Source: CAIXSC01 sp046349915 | GTDB taxonomy: Bacteria > Planctomycetota > Planctomycetia > Pirellulales > Pirellulaceae | NCBI GenBank assembly: GCA_046349915.1 | Contig: JAXMBL010000011.1 | Span: 62,001 to 126,000 of the forward strand | Reading direction: 5' to 3' | DNA: 64,000 nucleotides | Shown here: in pieces, positions 45,093 through 54,387 of the stretch | Layout: every line of letters begins with the position of its first letter | How positions within the stretch are numbered: the first letter of the stretch is position 1 | Translations under genes and position numbers: made by a program | Notes under the pieces: generated by a model | Told to the model about the DNA's origin: nothing | The model's input: only the letters and a program-made list of their open reading frames with translations | Database searches by the model: none

Positions 45093-46270
45093 TGTTTGGC
45101 CTTTTCGTCGAGTTCCTCGAGATGAAATCGCACGCAGAGGACATAGGGCGCTTCATTGGGTTTCCAGTGCCCGTAGGTCGTCGTGACAAAAGTTCCGTCA
45201 GGCAACACTTCGACGCCAGGATAAGCGCAGTCGCCGCCTTTGTGGTTATCCTCCAGACGCACTCGGTACTGTCCTTCTCGTCCCTTCACGATGTCTTCGT
45301 AAGTGCCCACCCAGCCGACCCAATCTCCCTTGGTGGAACTCTCCAGCGTGGTGTCCCGAAACGAGATGAACAGTCGGCCGTCGGGCGCATACTTGCCAGT
45401 ATGCCGGTCGCCCGTCAGCGACCCTGGTAACTCCCGCGGCTCGCTCCATGTTTTCCCCTCGTCGCGCGAGAAGATCACATGCGAATTTTTCCGTCGTGAA
45501 TTCTCGCGTAGCAGCACGGCGAGTTCCTTGCCATCGGGCGAGCGAACGAGGCCTGGCTCGCACAAGTGGACGGCTTGACTGCTTTGAACCACTTCCGGGG
45601 CCGACCAATGTAGACCACCATCGCGCGAAAATGTCTTGTAAAGCGTAAAGGTAACGGGCTTCGTCGGCTGAGGCTGGGGAGTGAAGAACCGACCATCGTC
45701 ATGGAACATCGCGAGATACTCGCCCGCGCCGGTCTTCAAGGGTTCGACAAATCCCATAACCACGATGCCGCCCCAGGGACCGGCATCCTGGAGCTCGCTC
45801 CAAGTGGCGCCATCGTCGTCGCTGACCGCCAGTCGAGCAGGGTGGAGGCCCGACCAGACGATCAGCCGCTTCTTGCCTTGAGCGTCCACGACACGATGAA
45901 TCGTCGGCGTCTCCTTGGATGTCTCCCAGCTCTTCGGCACGGAAATCCGATCTGACCAAGTCTTGCCGCCGTCGAGACTCTTCTTGAAGCAAATCGGGCC
46001 TCGCCCATGTCCTTTCGGGTAAACGCAAAGGATGGTCTGGCCATCTTCCAGCAGCACAGTCGTGGGATGCCCAAGATACTGGCCCGGCTCGCGGTCCACG
46101 ATCGCCTGCCTTTTGGCGTCTCCCGCCAAGTCGATCAAAGGAATGGAGTAGCCACGAGCGACCTGGGGTTGTTGCGTCTGAGCCCGCAACGGGCTGATTC
46201 CCCAATCCGGGACACTCCAGAGGCACCCACTTGCCACAAGAAACCACGCTGCCGCTTGTCGTCTGTTCAC
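45089..46270 (-). CDS. Exported sialidase-fold protein
   Basis: About 393 residues from a GTG at 46270; the frame is open to 46441, but that part reads through palindromic repeat DNA and has no Met near the mature protein. AGGA lies about 11 nt before the GTG, and a signal peptide follows (QAAAWFLVASGCLWS). Asp-box strings SLDGGKTWSD, SDDDGATWSE, SRDGGLHWSA and SRDEGKTWSE mark a six-bladed sialidase fold. HVIFSRDEGKTW and RHTGKYAPDGRLFISFRD fit planctomycete exo-alpha-sialidase-like proteins. It is the first gene of a unit with the SDR (4-nt overlap), so it may release a sugar that the SDR oxidises. Confidence 0.85.
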   Translation of the reverse strand: MNRRQAAAWFLVASGCLWSVPDWGISPLRAQTQQPQVARGYSIPLIDLAGDAKRQAIVDREPGQYLGHPTTVLLEDGQTILCVYPKGHGRGPICFKKSLDGGKTWSDRISVPKSWETSKETPTIHRVVDAQGKKRLIVWSGLHPARLAVSDDDGATWSELQDAGPWGGIVVMGFVEPLKTGAGEYLAMFHDDGRFFTPQPQPTKPVTFTLYKTFSRDGGLHWSAPEVVQSSQAVHLCEPGLVRSPDGKELAVLLRENSRRKNSHVIFSRDEGKTWSEPRELPGSLTGDRHTGKYAPDGRLFISFRDTTLESSTKGDWVGWVGTYEDIVKGREGQYRVRLEDNHKGGDCAYPGVEVLPDGTFVTTTYGHWKPNEAPYVLCVRFHLEELDEKAKQ

Positions 46271-46382
46271 CGGAGATCTGTTCCTGTCTGGCTGAGTGTT
46301 CTGTGAAGCTCGTCCACGACTTTGCTTCGAAGTGTCACCATTCTTGGCGAATGGAGAGCGGAAGACCAGTGCCGAGGCCAAT

Positions 46383-46593
46383 GTAGCCCGCTCACTTCGT
46401 GAGCGGAACAGCCGCGTCGCCAACGGATGGAGACGCGGCAATCGCCCGCAGGGCCGAGGAGGAGCGACGGACTGGAAGTCCGTCGTACGGTTGTAGCCCG
46501 CTCACTTCGTGAGCGGAACAGCCGCGTCGCCAACCGATGGAGATGCGGCAATCGCCGCTGGGACGAGAGGATCGACGGACTGGAAGTCCGTCG
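46383..46593. repeat. Two-copy compound repeat with REP-like palindromes
   Basis: Two units of about 109 bp. Each starts with GTAGCCCGCTCAC and contains the palindrome CCGCTCAC / GTGAGCGG over TTC (46388-46406 and 46498-46516), then a conserved 40-bp stretch ending GCGGCAATCGCC, then the REP palindrome in reverse orientation (46465-46485 and 46573-46593). The pair fills the gap between the sialidase start and the SDR stop (46271-46609); nothing else is seen there. Readings through it as protein are artefacts of the repeat. Confidence 0.85.
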
Positions 46594-46609
46594 TACAGGC
46601 CTTTGCTCA

Positions 46610-47374
46610 TCAACGGAGAAACCGACCGCCATTGATGTCAATTAGCGCGCCGTTGACAAATCGAGCCGCATCGCTGACCAAGTACAGGACCGTTTGAGCG
46701 ACTTCATCGGCGACTCCATTACGTCCGAGCGGCGTCTGTGAGCGATATTCCAGCATTCGCTGAGGCGTGGTGAACTGTTCATGATGAGGAGTTTCAATCA
46801 CTCCCGGCATAATGGCGTTGGTGCGTACTTCCGGCGCGAGTTCGCGTGCCAAAGTGCGAGTCAGCACTTGAAGCCCTCCTTTGGCGGCCGCGTAGGGCCC
46901 TGCTCCATTCGCGCCGCCCGTTTGCACGCTGAGCGACAGATTGTTGACGATCGCGCCGTTGCCGCTCGCTCGCAGATGAGGAATCGCTCGCTGAGTCACC
47001 AAGAACGCCGAAGTCAGATTGACGGCAAACGCGGCTTGCCAGGTCTCGAGTGAACAGTCCTCGATTTTGGTGCGTTGCACGACGGAACCGGCGTTGTTGA
47101 CCAGAATGTCCAGTCGGCCGGCCGCTTCGATCGCTTGATCCACCAAAGTCGCGGCTTGCTTCGGATCGGACAAATCGGCCGAAAACACCCAGCCGTCGCC
47201 ACCCTGACGACGAATCTCCGCCAGCGCCTCGTCTGCTCCCGAGCGGCTGCGATGACAATGAAGAATGACGCGAGCGTTCGCTTGTGCCAAGGTGGTTGCT
47301 ATGGCTCGTCCGATCCCCGTTCCGGCGCCGGTGACGAGGGCCGCACGACCACTCAGATCAAATGGATTCGTCAT
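46610..47374 (-). CDS. SDR-family oxidoreductase
   Basis: A 254-residue classical short-chain dehydrogenase: cofactor loop LVTGAGTGIGRAIATTL, DILVNNAG, the catalytic YAAAK and GPYAAAKGGLQVLTRTL helix. The Ser of the triad should lie in the VNNLSLSVQ strand. RARVILHCHRS (HCH after beta-2, basic Arg nearby) suggests NADP rather than NAD. The C-terminus FVNGALIDINGGRF is standard. It is separated from the 44.3-kb SDR by the sialidase gene and repeat DNA, and the two SDRs are clearly different paralogues. Substrate unknown; probably sugar or alcohol oxidation. Confidence 0.9.
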   Translation of the reverse strand: MTNPFDLSGRAALVTGAGTGIGRAIATTLAQANARVILHCHRSRSGADEALAEIRRQGGDGWVFSADLSDPKQAATLVDQAIEAAGRLDILVNNAGSVVQRTKIEDCSLETWQAAFAVNLTSAFLVTQRAIPHLRASGNGAIVNNLSLSVQTGGANGAGPYAAAKGGLQVLTRTLARELAPEVRTNAIMPGVIETPHHEQFTTPQRMLEYRSQTPLGRNGVADEVAQTVLYLVSDAARFVNGALIDINGGRFLR

Positions 47375-47471
47375 GTTGTTCTCGAATGCTGCTTCCTATG
47401 AGATTTCGCGTGGAGCGATTGTATCTCCAGACGCCTGGTAAGATTACCGCGGGACAAGGAGCAAGCAAGGA

Positions 47472-47663
47472 CGACGGACTTCTGGTCCGTCGAGCTGTGT
47501 CTGCTTGCACGACGGACTTCTAGTCCGTCGTGCTGTGTCTGCTTGTACGACGGACTTCTAGTCCGTCGAGTGCGGTGGCATGGAACAGCGCTAGCTATTC
47601 GGGACGTATTTCGACGGACTAGAAGTCCGTCGTACGTCTGAGCGACGGACTGGAAGTCCGTCG
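47472..47663. repeat. REP-like palindrome cluster, five copies
   Basis: Three forward copies start at 47472, 47510 and 47548, exactly 38 bp apart, separated by near-identical TGCTGTGTCTGCTTG-type spacers. Two reverse copies follow at 47612-47632 and 47643-47663. The forward copies carry TCT in the loop (the first has GGTCC for AGTCC in one arm); the last reverse copy carries GGA. The two reverse copies lie inside the end of the giant gene and encode its last residues. The stretch between the SDR start and the giant gene stop (47375-47590) contains nothing else. Confidence 0.88.
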
Positions 47664-50600
47664 TACTGGGAGCGTCGGCGAGCTAACGCGACATCGTGCG
47701 ACACATCTTCCAGCCAATCGAGCGGAGGAGGCGACACAGGAGCAGGCGAGGGGAGAGTTGCGAGAAATGCGTCTCTCGTCGCGCTCGCGAATTCTCCTTC
47801 GGATTCCCCGAAGTTCAGGAAGTTGATAATCAACAGGGCGTCAACCGGCCCAATTTGTTGGTCTCCACTGCTGTCCGGGTAAACGCGGTCGCCCGTATAG
47901 TTCGCCATGATCTGGTTCGCGCTGCCAGACCCCAGGGAATTCAAAATGTTCACCACAATCAACGCATCGACGGGAGCGAGTTGTCCGTCGTCGTTCGTGT
48001 CGAGTGAGTTGTGGGGATTGTGGTAATTGCCGGGCGGGTCAAAGACCTCCACCGTGGCGTCGTCGCTGATGAACCCCGTTGATGTCGCTGTGATCGTGAT
48101 GGTGTTTCGACCGTCCACAATTCCATCGTCGACCGCCGTTGCCGTAAAGGTAGCGGAAATCTGCCCCGCAGGAATCGTTACTGTCGCGGGAACTGTCAGC
48201 TCACCCGTGTCACTGCTTGTCAGTGATACTTGTAACTCGCCCGACGAATCGCTATCGCTGCGAGTGATTGTGCCCGTCGCAACGCCTCCGTCCTCCGATA
48301 CCTCGCTCGGAACGATCTCGATACTCAACGTTTCATAATCCGTGACGGAGAGTGTTCGGCTGCTGCCAGTGTAACCCGTCGCGGCGACACTAATCAAAAC
48401 TGATTGAGTTCCATCGAGCAATTGATCGTCGACGGAGGAAATCGAGAAGGCGGCGAAGGCTTGATTGGCGCCGATGGTCAGCGACGCGGGGACGGTAGCT
48501 TCACTGCTGTCCGAACTAGTCAACGTAACAGTTAATGGCGCCGAGATGTCCGAATTGCCGCGAATCACGACGGCGGTGGTGGTTTCTCCCAATTCACTCA
48601 GAATATCCGTGATGATGGAGAGAGTCAGTGTTTCAAAATCCGCGACCGTCAACACGGCATCTTGCGACTCAAAGCCGTTCGCGATTGCGCGGATTGTCAC
48701 CATCTGATCGCCATCCAGCAGCGTGTCGTCGATCAGATTGATGTTAAACGATGCGGTAGCCGCACCCGTGGGAATTGTCACTGTCGCGGGAGTGGTCGCC
48801 TCCGACGTGTCGCTACTGGTTAAAGTGACCACTAATGGCGAGCCCAGGCTGGAAGTGCCCCGGGTCACTCTTCCTGTCGTAATCCCCGCGTTCTCGGGAC
48901 GAATGGGTTGGTCGAGTTGGACGGTGAGTGGTTCGAAGTCGAGCACGTTCAGGGTCTGCGAGCCTGAAACATATCCGGTCGCGGAAACCGTCAGCGTGGT
49001 CGACTGCTGACCATCCAGCAACGTATCGTCCACGATCGTCACGATAAAGTCAGCGGCAGCTTGGCCGCTGGGAATGGTAACGCTCGCTGGCGCCAGCGCC
49101 GCGGCGCTATTGCTGCTGGCGATCACAACGACGAGGTCATTTGAATTATCTGAGTTATTGCGGCGTACGGTCGCGACCGTTTGACCAGCATTCTCTCGTA
49201 CGGATGTTTGGGCCAGAGTGAGTGTCAGCACCTCGATATCTTGCACTTGGATTACCTGAGAGCCTGATACATACCCAACAGCGGTTGCGGTGATCGTAAC
49301 GCTTTGAGGACCATCGAACAGGGCGTCGACAAGCGGTTGGACCGAGAACGTCGTCGACGCGGCGCCGGCGGGGATGGTGACGCTCGCTGGGATGCTGACT
49401 TCCGTCGAATCACTGTTGCTCAACGTGACGACCAATGGCTGAGCGATATCGGTGTTACTGCGAGTAACGGTCGCCAAGGCCGAGCTGCCGTTTTCTGGAA
49501 TTGAGTTCGGAACGACGCTTACCGTCAGCGACTCAGAGTCGGTCACCTCCAGCGAATCGCTCGCGGACACATAGCCGGTGGCGGCTGCGGAAAGTGTGAT
49601 CGTCTGTAACCCATCCAGTAGGGCATCGTCTTGAGCGGTGATCGTAAGCGAAGCAGAGGCTTCGCCAGCGGCGATGGTGACACTTGCGGGAACGGTGGCC
49701 TCGGAAGTGTCGCTACTCGTCAGCAAGACGACCAGTGCGTTGCTCCGATCCGTGTTGTTGCGAGTGACGACGCCCGTGGCGATCCCTCCCTTTTCGCTGA
49801 TCGACGACTCCTGGATCGTCAGCGACAAAGTCTCGAAGTCGGTGACTTGGACCGTCTGGCTGCCAGCGGTATATCCAGTCGCGCTGGCGGTGATGGTCGT
49901 GGACTGAACGCCGTCCAGCACGGTGTCGTCGACGGCGGTAACCGTGAACGTCACAAACGAAGTGTTGGCGGGAATGGTCACGGATGACACGACCGTGGCG
50001 GCTGACGCATTACTGCTGGTCAGATTGACGGTCAAAGGGCTGCCGATATCGGAATTGCTGCGAGTCACCGTGCCCGTCGTTGAGCCGCCAATTTCGCTGA
50101 TCGTATTGGTGAGCAAAGAAACGACGAGCGTTTCAGAATCGTTGACTGTCACCGATCCAGCGACGGCGACATACCCTGAGAAGTTGGCAGTAATGGTTGC
50201 GGACTGGGAACCATCCAGAATCGCATCGTCGACGGCCGAAACAGTAAAGACTGTCGATGTCGCATTGGCGGGGATAGTCACTTGGCTCGGAACGGTCGCT
50301 TCCGTCGTATCACTGCTGGACAGCGTTACGAGAATCGCGCTTGAGATGTCCGTATTGCCTCGTGTGACGGTCCCCGTCACGCTCCCGCCGTTCTCCGTCA
50401 TCGACGAAGGCGAGACGATCACCGTGAGCGTTTCGAAGTCCGCGACACTGAGCGTGTCGCTCGCAAGCGGCAACCCCGTGGCGGTAGCCGAAATGGTGAC
50501 ATTCTGGAGGCCATCCAGCAGCGTGTCGTCGACCGCAGTAACGGTGAAGGTCGCCGACGTTTGATTCGCAAGAATGGTGACAGTCGCGGGGACCGTGGCT

Positions 50601-53600
50601 TCGCTTGTGTCGCTGCTGGCGAGCGTCACGGTCAACGGAGCACTAAAATCCGCGCCCCCCCGAACAACGGTTCCCGTTGTCGTTCCGCCGCCCGCCTCGG
50701 ACAGCACATGTGACGCGAGCGACACGCTGAGCAAATCGTTATCGGTTACCTGAATGTTCTGACTATCACTGGCAAGACCCGCGGCGGAGGCCGTGATGGT
50801 GACAGATTGAGTGCCGTCCACGAGCGAATCATCGCTCGCGACAATATTGAAGTAGGCCGCCGCCTCACCCGCGGCAATGGTGATGGATGCTGGCGTGGTC
50901 GCTTCCGAGGTGTCGTTACTGGTCAGGGTGACGACGAGTGCTTGCGAGAGATCTTGATTGAGTCGCGTCACTTTGGCTTGGACGGTGTTGCTTCCCGAAG
51001 CTTCGTTCGCGACCGCGGGAGAAACCTCGAGCGTCAGCATGGGAGCCGTGGTGACTGGAGTCGCGCCAAAAGCCGCGAAGGTGTGTCCGTTGATGACTCC
51101 CGTATTGAAGCGACGCTGAATTCGCGACAGCGAGGTGTCCGTCAACAACACTTCGCTAAGGCTCGAAGTGATCAAGAGCGTGCCATCGGGCGCCAAGTCA
51201 ATATCGGAAAGTTCCGAGACTCCCGTGTCGAGTAGATTCAAGAGATTCCAATTGGCGTCGAAGCGATAGACGATGCCTTCCCAAGAAGCAGTAAAGATGT
51301 CGCCATTAGCGGCGGCCACGATTCCGCGGTGAACGATGGTCGACGAGGGAAACGAAATGGTTCGTGTGAGGTTTAGGGTGACGGGATCGTAGACGCGAAC
51401 AAACTTGGGAGGCTCGGCATCGTCGAGCGCGTAAAGTTGGCCGTCGGCGCCCAATGTGACGTCCGCAAGCCCGGTATCGGTGGCGAATCGCGTTGTCGAA
51501 CCGTCGCTTTGTCGGAATCGGACAAGACCGCGCGGCGCGCCGGCGGAGACTGTCTGATTGTCGGTCACGAATACATCGCCTTGATAGGCCGCGATGCCGC
51601 CAATCGACGTCAGATTCGCACTGCTCCAACCTGCGGTGGTGACCTGTGAATAAGTTCGCTTCACCGGGTCCAGCGTCGTGAGGTAAGGGGTGAACGTTCC
51701 CGTGAAAATCTGAACGTTCTGGTTTGAGTCGAGCACAAGATCGCGGATCGCGGAATCACCGCCTGGCCCGGGACTGAGTGTCGTAGTAGCGAGCGGCAAA
51801 CCAGCTTGTGAATACTCGACCACTTTCCCCGACGTGAGGATCGCGCCAGCGCCGACCCACAGTGGGCGAGTGACCGCATCATCGTAAACCGTCAGCGTCG
51901 TGGTGGCCGACTGATAGCCCGCGACCGAGGCGGTGATCGTGACGACTTGGTCGCCATCCAGAATGTTGTCATCCACTGAAGTGATCGAAAACGAGGCGCT
52001 GGTCGCTCCGGCAGGAATCGTTACGGACGCTGGGACCGTAGCTTCGGAGGTGTCACTGCTGGTCAAGTTAATCACGAGGCTCTGGCCGATATCCGCTTGG
52101 TTCCGCTGCAACGTGACTGTGATGGCGCCTCGTCCCTCGATGATCGACGACGATGTTGTCGACAGAGAGAGGCTCTCGGCCAGAATCAACCGTTTCAGGG
52201 GCTGGTTGCTCACCTTGCCGGTCTCGTCGGTGACTGTGATTCTGACATTGCGAGGAGCTAGCGACAGCCCGTTGGCGTTGCCATAGTCCAACGATCGCAA
52301 CAAGGCTTGGATGGCCGCGGGTGTCGCGGCCGAATTCAGCGCGATTGTCAGCGCTCCACCACTGGTCCCACCCGAGTAAGTGCCGATAACCGTGCCGCCG
52401 TAGGCGACGGCCAAACCAGTGACGCTGATCTGTCCCGCGGCCGTTCCTTGATGACGAATGCCCAGTCGATCATTCGAGTCGGCGCCGGAGTCGAATTCAA
52501 CTCGAATCGATCCACCTCCCAGATTAGGCGAGTCCGAGTCGGTGAACGTCGCGCTGGCGTCGAGCAGCACGCGTGCCGCTCCTTTGATGAAGGCGGCGGC
52601 GGGGCCAGGCAGCGTGATCGCCGGCGCACCCGTTGGCGCCGCTCCCGTTACCGTTCCACTCACTTGAAATTGGAACACCGACTCATCGTTGTCGTTGGTC
52701 TGGAAGCGAATCTCGCCAGCTTTCTTCCCCGCGCGGGCTGTATCGAGTTGGAGGGTGAAGTTGGCGGTTGCTCCGGCGGCGATCGTCGAGGGGAGGGCGC
52801 CCACCAAGGAGAATCCAGGTGGAAGAACCAGGTTGCCAGCGGTTAATGGGCCAGAGCCGTGATTTTCGATGGTCCAGGTAAGCTGCGGCGCAGCGTCTCC
52901 CACGGCAACCGAACCAAAGTCAATCGGAGTCGTGCGCCCGTCGACGATATAAGTTGTCCCCTGGGTAACGCGAATCTCGGGGACGAGGGTGTTTCCCACG
53001 ACGAAGTTCTTAGAGACTTTCTCCACGCCTCCCATTTCCACCGCCACTCGCCAATTCCCCGGTGCACTCGCCCATGCGGACGAGTTGAGCGACCAAGTGT
53101 AGCCCCCCAAACGCTCAGGGCCGGAGGCGGTGTAGTTGTAGGTCGTGAATAGCGAGCCATTAGGCCGGTACCACTTCACTTGGTACGAATCGCCGACGTC
53201 GAGATGCGAGAGGCGGAACCAGAACCAAAGTGGCCAAGTCGTTGTCTGGGGGAATGTCGTGATTTCGGAAGGCCGCTCCTTCATGTCGTTGAAGGGCGAG
53301 TAATTGGTGATCCCCGAGTCTTGTACGGTCACGGGTTGATCAAGCTGGTAGTCGCGCGGTCGCAACCAATACGCGGCTGGATCGTACTGAGGTTCGACGC
53401 GACCTCCGTTGTGGAACACCGCGAAATGGAGATGCGCGTCGGTACTGCTGCCGGAACTGCCGACGAGCCCAATCAATTGGCCAGCCGCGACAACGTCACC
53501 CGGCTTTACGGACACGCTGCCCGCGGCCATGTGAAAGTACAACGTCTTCCAGCCGCCTCCGTGATCGATCTGTACGAAGTTAGCAGGCCGGGAATTGCCA

Positions 53601-54343
53601 ACCACCTCGCGGTCAAAGTTGCCATCCTGAGTAAACTCGACGGTGCCAGCCGCGGCGGCGAACAAGGGGATGCCTTGGTCCATGCGAGTGAAATTGGCCA
53701 AAGTCAGGTCGTGCGCGTCGTGACCGTCGTAGACCACCGTGCCACCTTGGTAATCGGCCCAAGCACCGGCCAGAGGATTGACGTCGACATAGTTCACGAC
53801 GGTCCAGTCGACGAGAGGCGTGCCGCCGATGGGCTGAGCGAGTCGAAAAGGGGGAGCCGCGGCGGCCGTCGTGAATTGAAACGTACGCAGATTGTCGTTC
53901 TCGTCGGTCTCGGCTACCGAACCTCCCGCGTCAAGACGCACCTCGACGGAGTGCGTCCCCGGCGTCGCAAACCAGCCTCCCCAAACTTGCGACCATGTGC
54001 CGGTTCCCGCGCCGCCCGCGCCCTGCGTCATGGAACCGGGTGTCAGCGCGACTCCATCCACCTTGAAGTCGATGCGATAACTGTCGTTGGCCGCCAAGCC
54101 TTGAGTCGTCCAAGCGGCTCGAATAAACACCTGCTCTCCCAGCATGGGCGCAGTGAGTGTGTTGCCAAACGCATCGCTCAATGTGGCGCTGGCGAGCGTG
54201 AGATTTCCCGCCAACGGATTTCGCGGCTCTAAAATCTCGAAAGCCGAGCGGTGGTACCGTGACAGCGACTCACGAGTTCGCCGCTTTCGTATTGTAGGTG
54301 AAAAGGACTGATCGTAACGCGCACGACGTTGCTCACCACGCAT
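47591..54343 (-). CDS. Giant extracellular protein: M23 peptidase, anchor-D, propeller, eleven Calx-beta-type repeats, dockerin
   Basis: 2,250 residues. The N-terminus FEILEPRNPLAG resembles the planctomycete LEPR-XLL export motif. Domains: CARDB-like (about 45-160), M23 peptidase fold (205-320, with HDAHD, YFHMAAG and HLHF as zinc-site segments), choice-of-anchor-D (470-570), one Calx-beta-type repeat (730-820), a six-bladed propeller (about 855-1115), ten more Calx-beta-type repeats (1130-2100) and a dockerin (DTNDDGQLAPVDALI and DSSGDQQIGPVDALL calcium loops, 2104-2181). The last ~25 residues, YDGLPVRRSDVRRTSS, are read from REP DNA. I infer a surface or matrix protein that cuts or binds peptidoglycan and docks via the dockerin; cohesins are not in the window. 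Confidence 0.88.
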   Translation of the reverse strand: MRGEQRRARYDQSFSPTIRKRRTRESLSRYHRSAFEILEPRNPLAGNLTLASATLSDAFGNTLTAPMLGEQVFIRAAWTTQGLAANDSYRIDFKVDGVALTPGSMTQGAGGAGTGTWSQVWGGWFATPGTHSVEVRLDAGGSVAETDENDNLRTFQFTTAAAAPPFRLAQPIGGTPLVDWTVVNYVDVNPLAGAWADYQGGTVVYDGHDAHDLTLANFTRMDQGIPLFAAAAGTVEFTQDGNFDREVVGNSRPANFVQIDHGGGWKTLYFHMAAGSVSVKPGDVVAAGQLIGLVGSSGSSTDAHLHFAVFHNGGRVEPQYDPAAYWLRPRDYQLDQPVTVQDSGITNYSPFNDMKERPSEITTFPQTTTWPLWFWFRLSHLDVGDSYQVKWYRPNGSLFTTYNYTASGPERLGGYTWSLNSSAWASAPGNWRVAVEMGGVEKVSKNFVVGNTLVPEIRVTQGTTYIVDGRTTPIDFGSVAVGDAAPQLTWTIENHGSGPLTAGNLVLPPGFSLVGALPSTIAAGATANFTLQLDTARAGKKAGEIRFQTNDNDESVFQFQVSGTVTGAAPTGAPAITLPGPAAAFIKGAARVLLDASATFTDSDSPNLGGGSIRVEFDSGADSNDRLGIRHQGTAAGQISVTGLAVAYGGTVIGTYSGGTSGGALTIALNSAATPAAIQALLRSLDYGNANGLSLAPRNVRITVTDETGKVSNQPLKRLILAESLSLSTTSSSIIEGRGAITVTLQRNQADIGQSLVINLTSSDTSEATVPASVTIPAGATSASFSITSVDDNILDGDQVVTITASVAGYQSATTTLTVYDDAVTRPLWVGAGAILTSGKVVEYSQAGLPLATTTLSPGPGGDSAIRDLVLDSNQNVQIFTGTFTPYLTTLDPVKRTYSQVTTAGWSSANLTSIGGIAAYQGDVFVTDNQTVSAGAPRGLVRFRQSDGSTTRFATDTGLADVTLGADGQLYALDDAEPPKFVRVYDPVTLNLTRTISFPSSTIVHRGIVAAANGDIFTASWEGIVYRFDANWNLLNLLDTGVSELSDIDLAPDGTLLITSSLSEVLLTDTSLSRIQRRFNTGVINGHTFAAFGATPVTTAPMLTLEVSPAVANEASGSNTVQAKVTRLNQDLSQALVVTLTSNDTSEATTPASITIAAGEAAAYFNIVASDDSLVDGTQSVTITASAAGLASDSQNIQVTDNDLLSVSLASHVLSEAGGGTTTGTVVRGGADFSAPLTVTLASSDTSEATVPATVTILANQTSATFTVTAVDDTLLDGLQNVTISATATGLPLASDTLSVADFETLTVIVSPSSMTENGGSVTGTVTRGNTDISSAILVTLSSSDTTEATVPSQVTIPANATSTVFTVSAVDDAILDGSQSATITANFSGYVAVAGSVTVNDSETLVVSLLTNTISEIGGSTTGTVTRSNSDIGSPLTVNLTSSNASAATVVSSVTIPANTSFVTFTVTAVDDTVLDGVQSTTITASATGYTAGSQTVQVTDFETLSLTIQESSISEKGGIATGVVTRNNTDRSNALVVLLTSSDTSEATVPASVTIAAGEASASLTITAQDDALLDGLQTITLSAAATGYVSASDSLEVTDSESLTVSVVPNSIPENGSSALATVTRSNTDIAQPLVVTLSNSDSTEVSIPASVTIPAGAASTTFSVQPLVDALFDGPQSVTITATAVGYVSGSQVIQVQDIEVLTLTLAQTSVRENAGQTVATVRRNNSDNSNDLVVVIASSNSAAALAPASVTIPSGQAAADFIVTIVDDTLLDGQQSTTLTVSATGYVSGSQTLNVLDFEPLTVQLDQPIRPENAGITTGRVTRGTSSLGSPLVVTLTSSDTSEATTPATVTIPTGAATASFNINLIDDTLLDGDQMVTIRAIANGFESQDAVLTVADFETLTLSIITDILSELGETTTAVVIRGNSDISAPLTVTLTSSDSSEATVPASLTIGANQAFAAFSISSVDDQLLDGTQSVLISVAATGYTGSSRTLSVTDYETLSIEIVPSEVSEDGGVATGTITRSDSDSSGELQVSLTSSDTGELTVPATVTIPAGQISATFTATAVDDGIVDGRNTITITATSTGFISDDATVEVFDPPGNYHNPHNSLDTNDDGQLAPVDALIVVNILNSLGSGSANQIMANYTGDRVYPDSSGDQQIGPVDALLIINFLNFGESEGEFASATRDAFLATLPSPAPVSPPPLDWLEDVSHDVALARRRSQYDGLPVRRSDVRRTSSPSKYVPNS
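48040..50960 (-). repeat. Ten tandem ~300-bp coding repeats
   Basis: Within the giant gene, a conserved AVDDTLLDG-type segment recurs about every 300 bp (about 48126, 48424, 48726, 49028, 49327, 49626, 49927, 50227, 50527 and 50827). Each unit encodes one Calx-beta-type domain of about 100 residues. An eleventh, separated copy lies near 51890-52140. The near-constant period shows recent tandem amplification, though the units have diverged in sequence. Confidence 0.88.
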
Positions 54344-54387
54344 GGATTCCTATCTCCGCCTGAGGAATTCATCACTGGCCGATTCGA

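Noticed and set aside
46271..46441. Upstream extension of the sialidase-like protein
   Set aside because: The added residues are read from the composite palindromic repeat; a GTG with a signal peptide directly after it is the better start.
47472..47568. Possible CRISPR array (three copies at 38-bp period)
   Set aside because: The 17-nt spacers are near-identical and the repeat is the dispersed REP palindrome.
53180..54232. A 350-codon plus-strand frame opposite the start of the giant protein
   Set aside because: Shadow of the M23-containing segment, with no motifs of its own.
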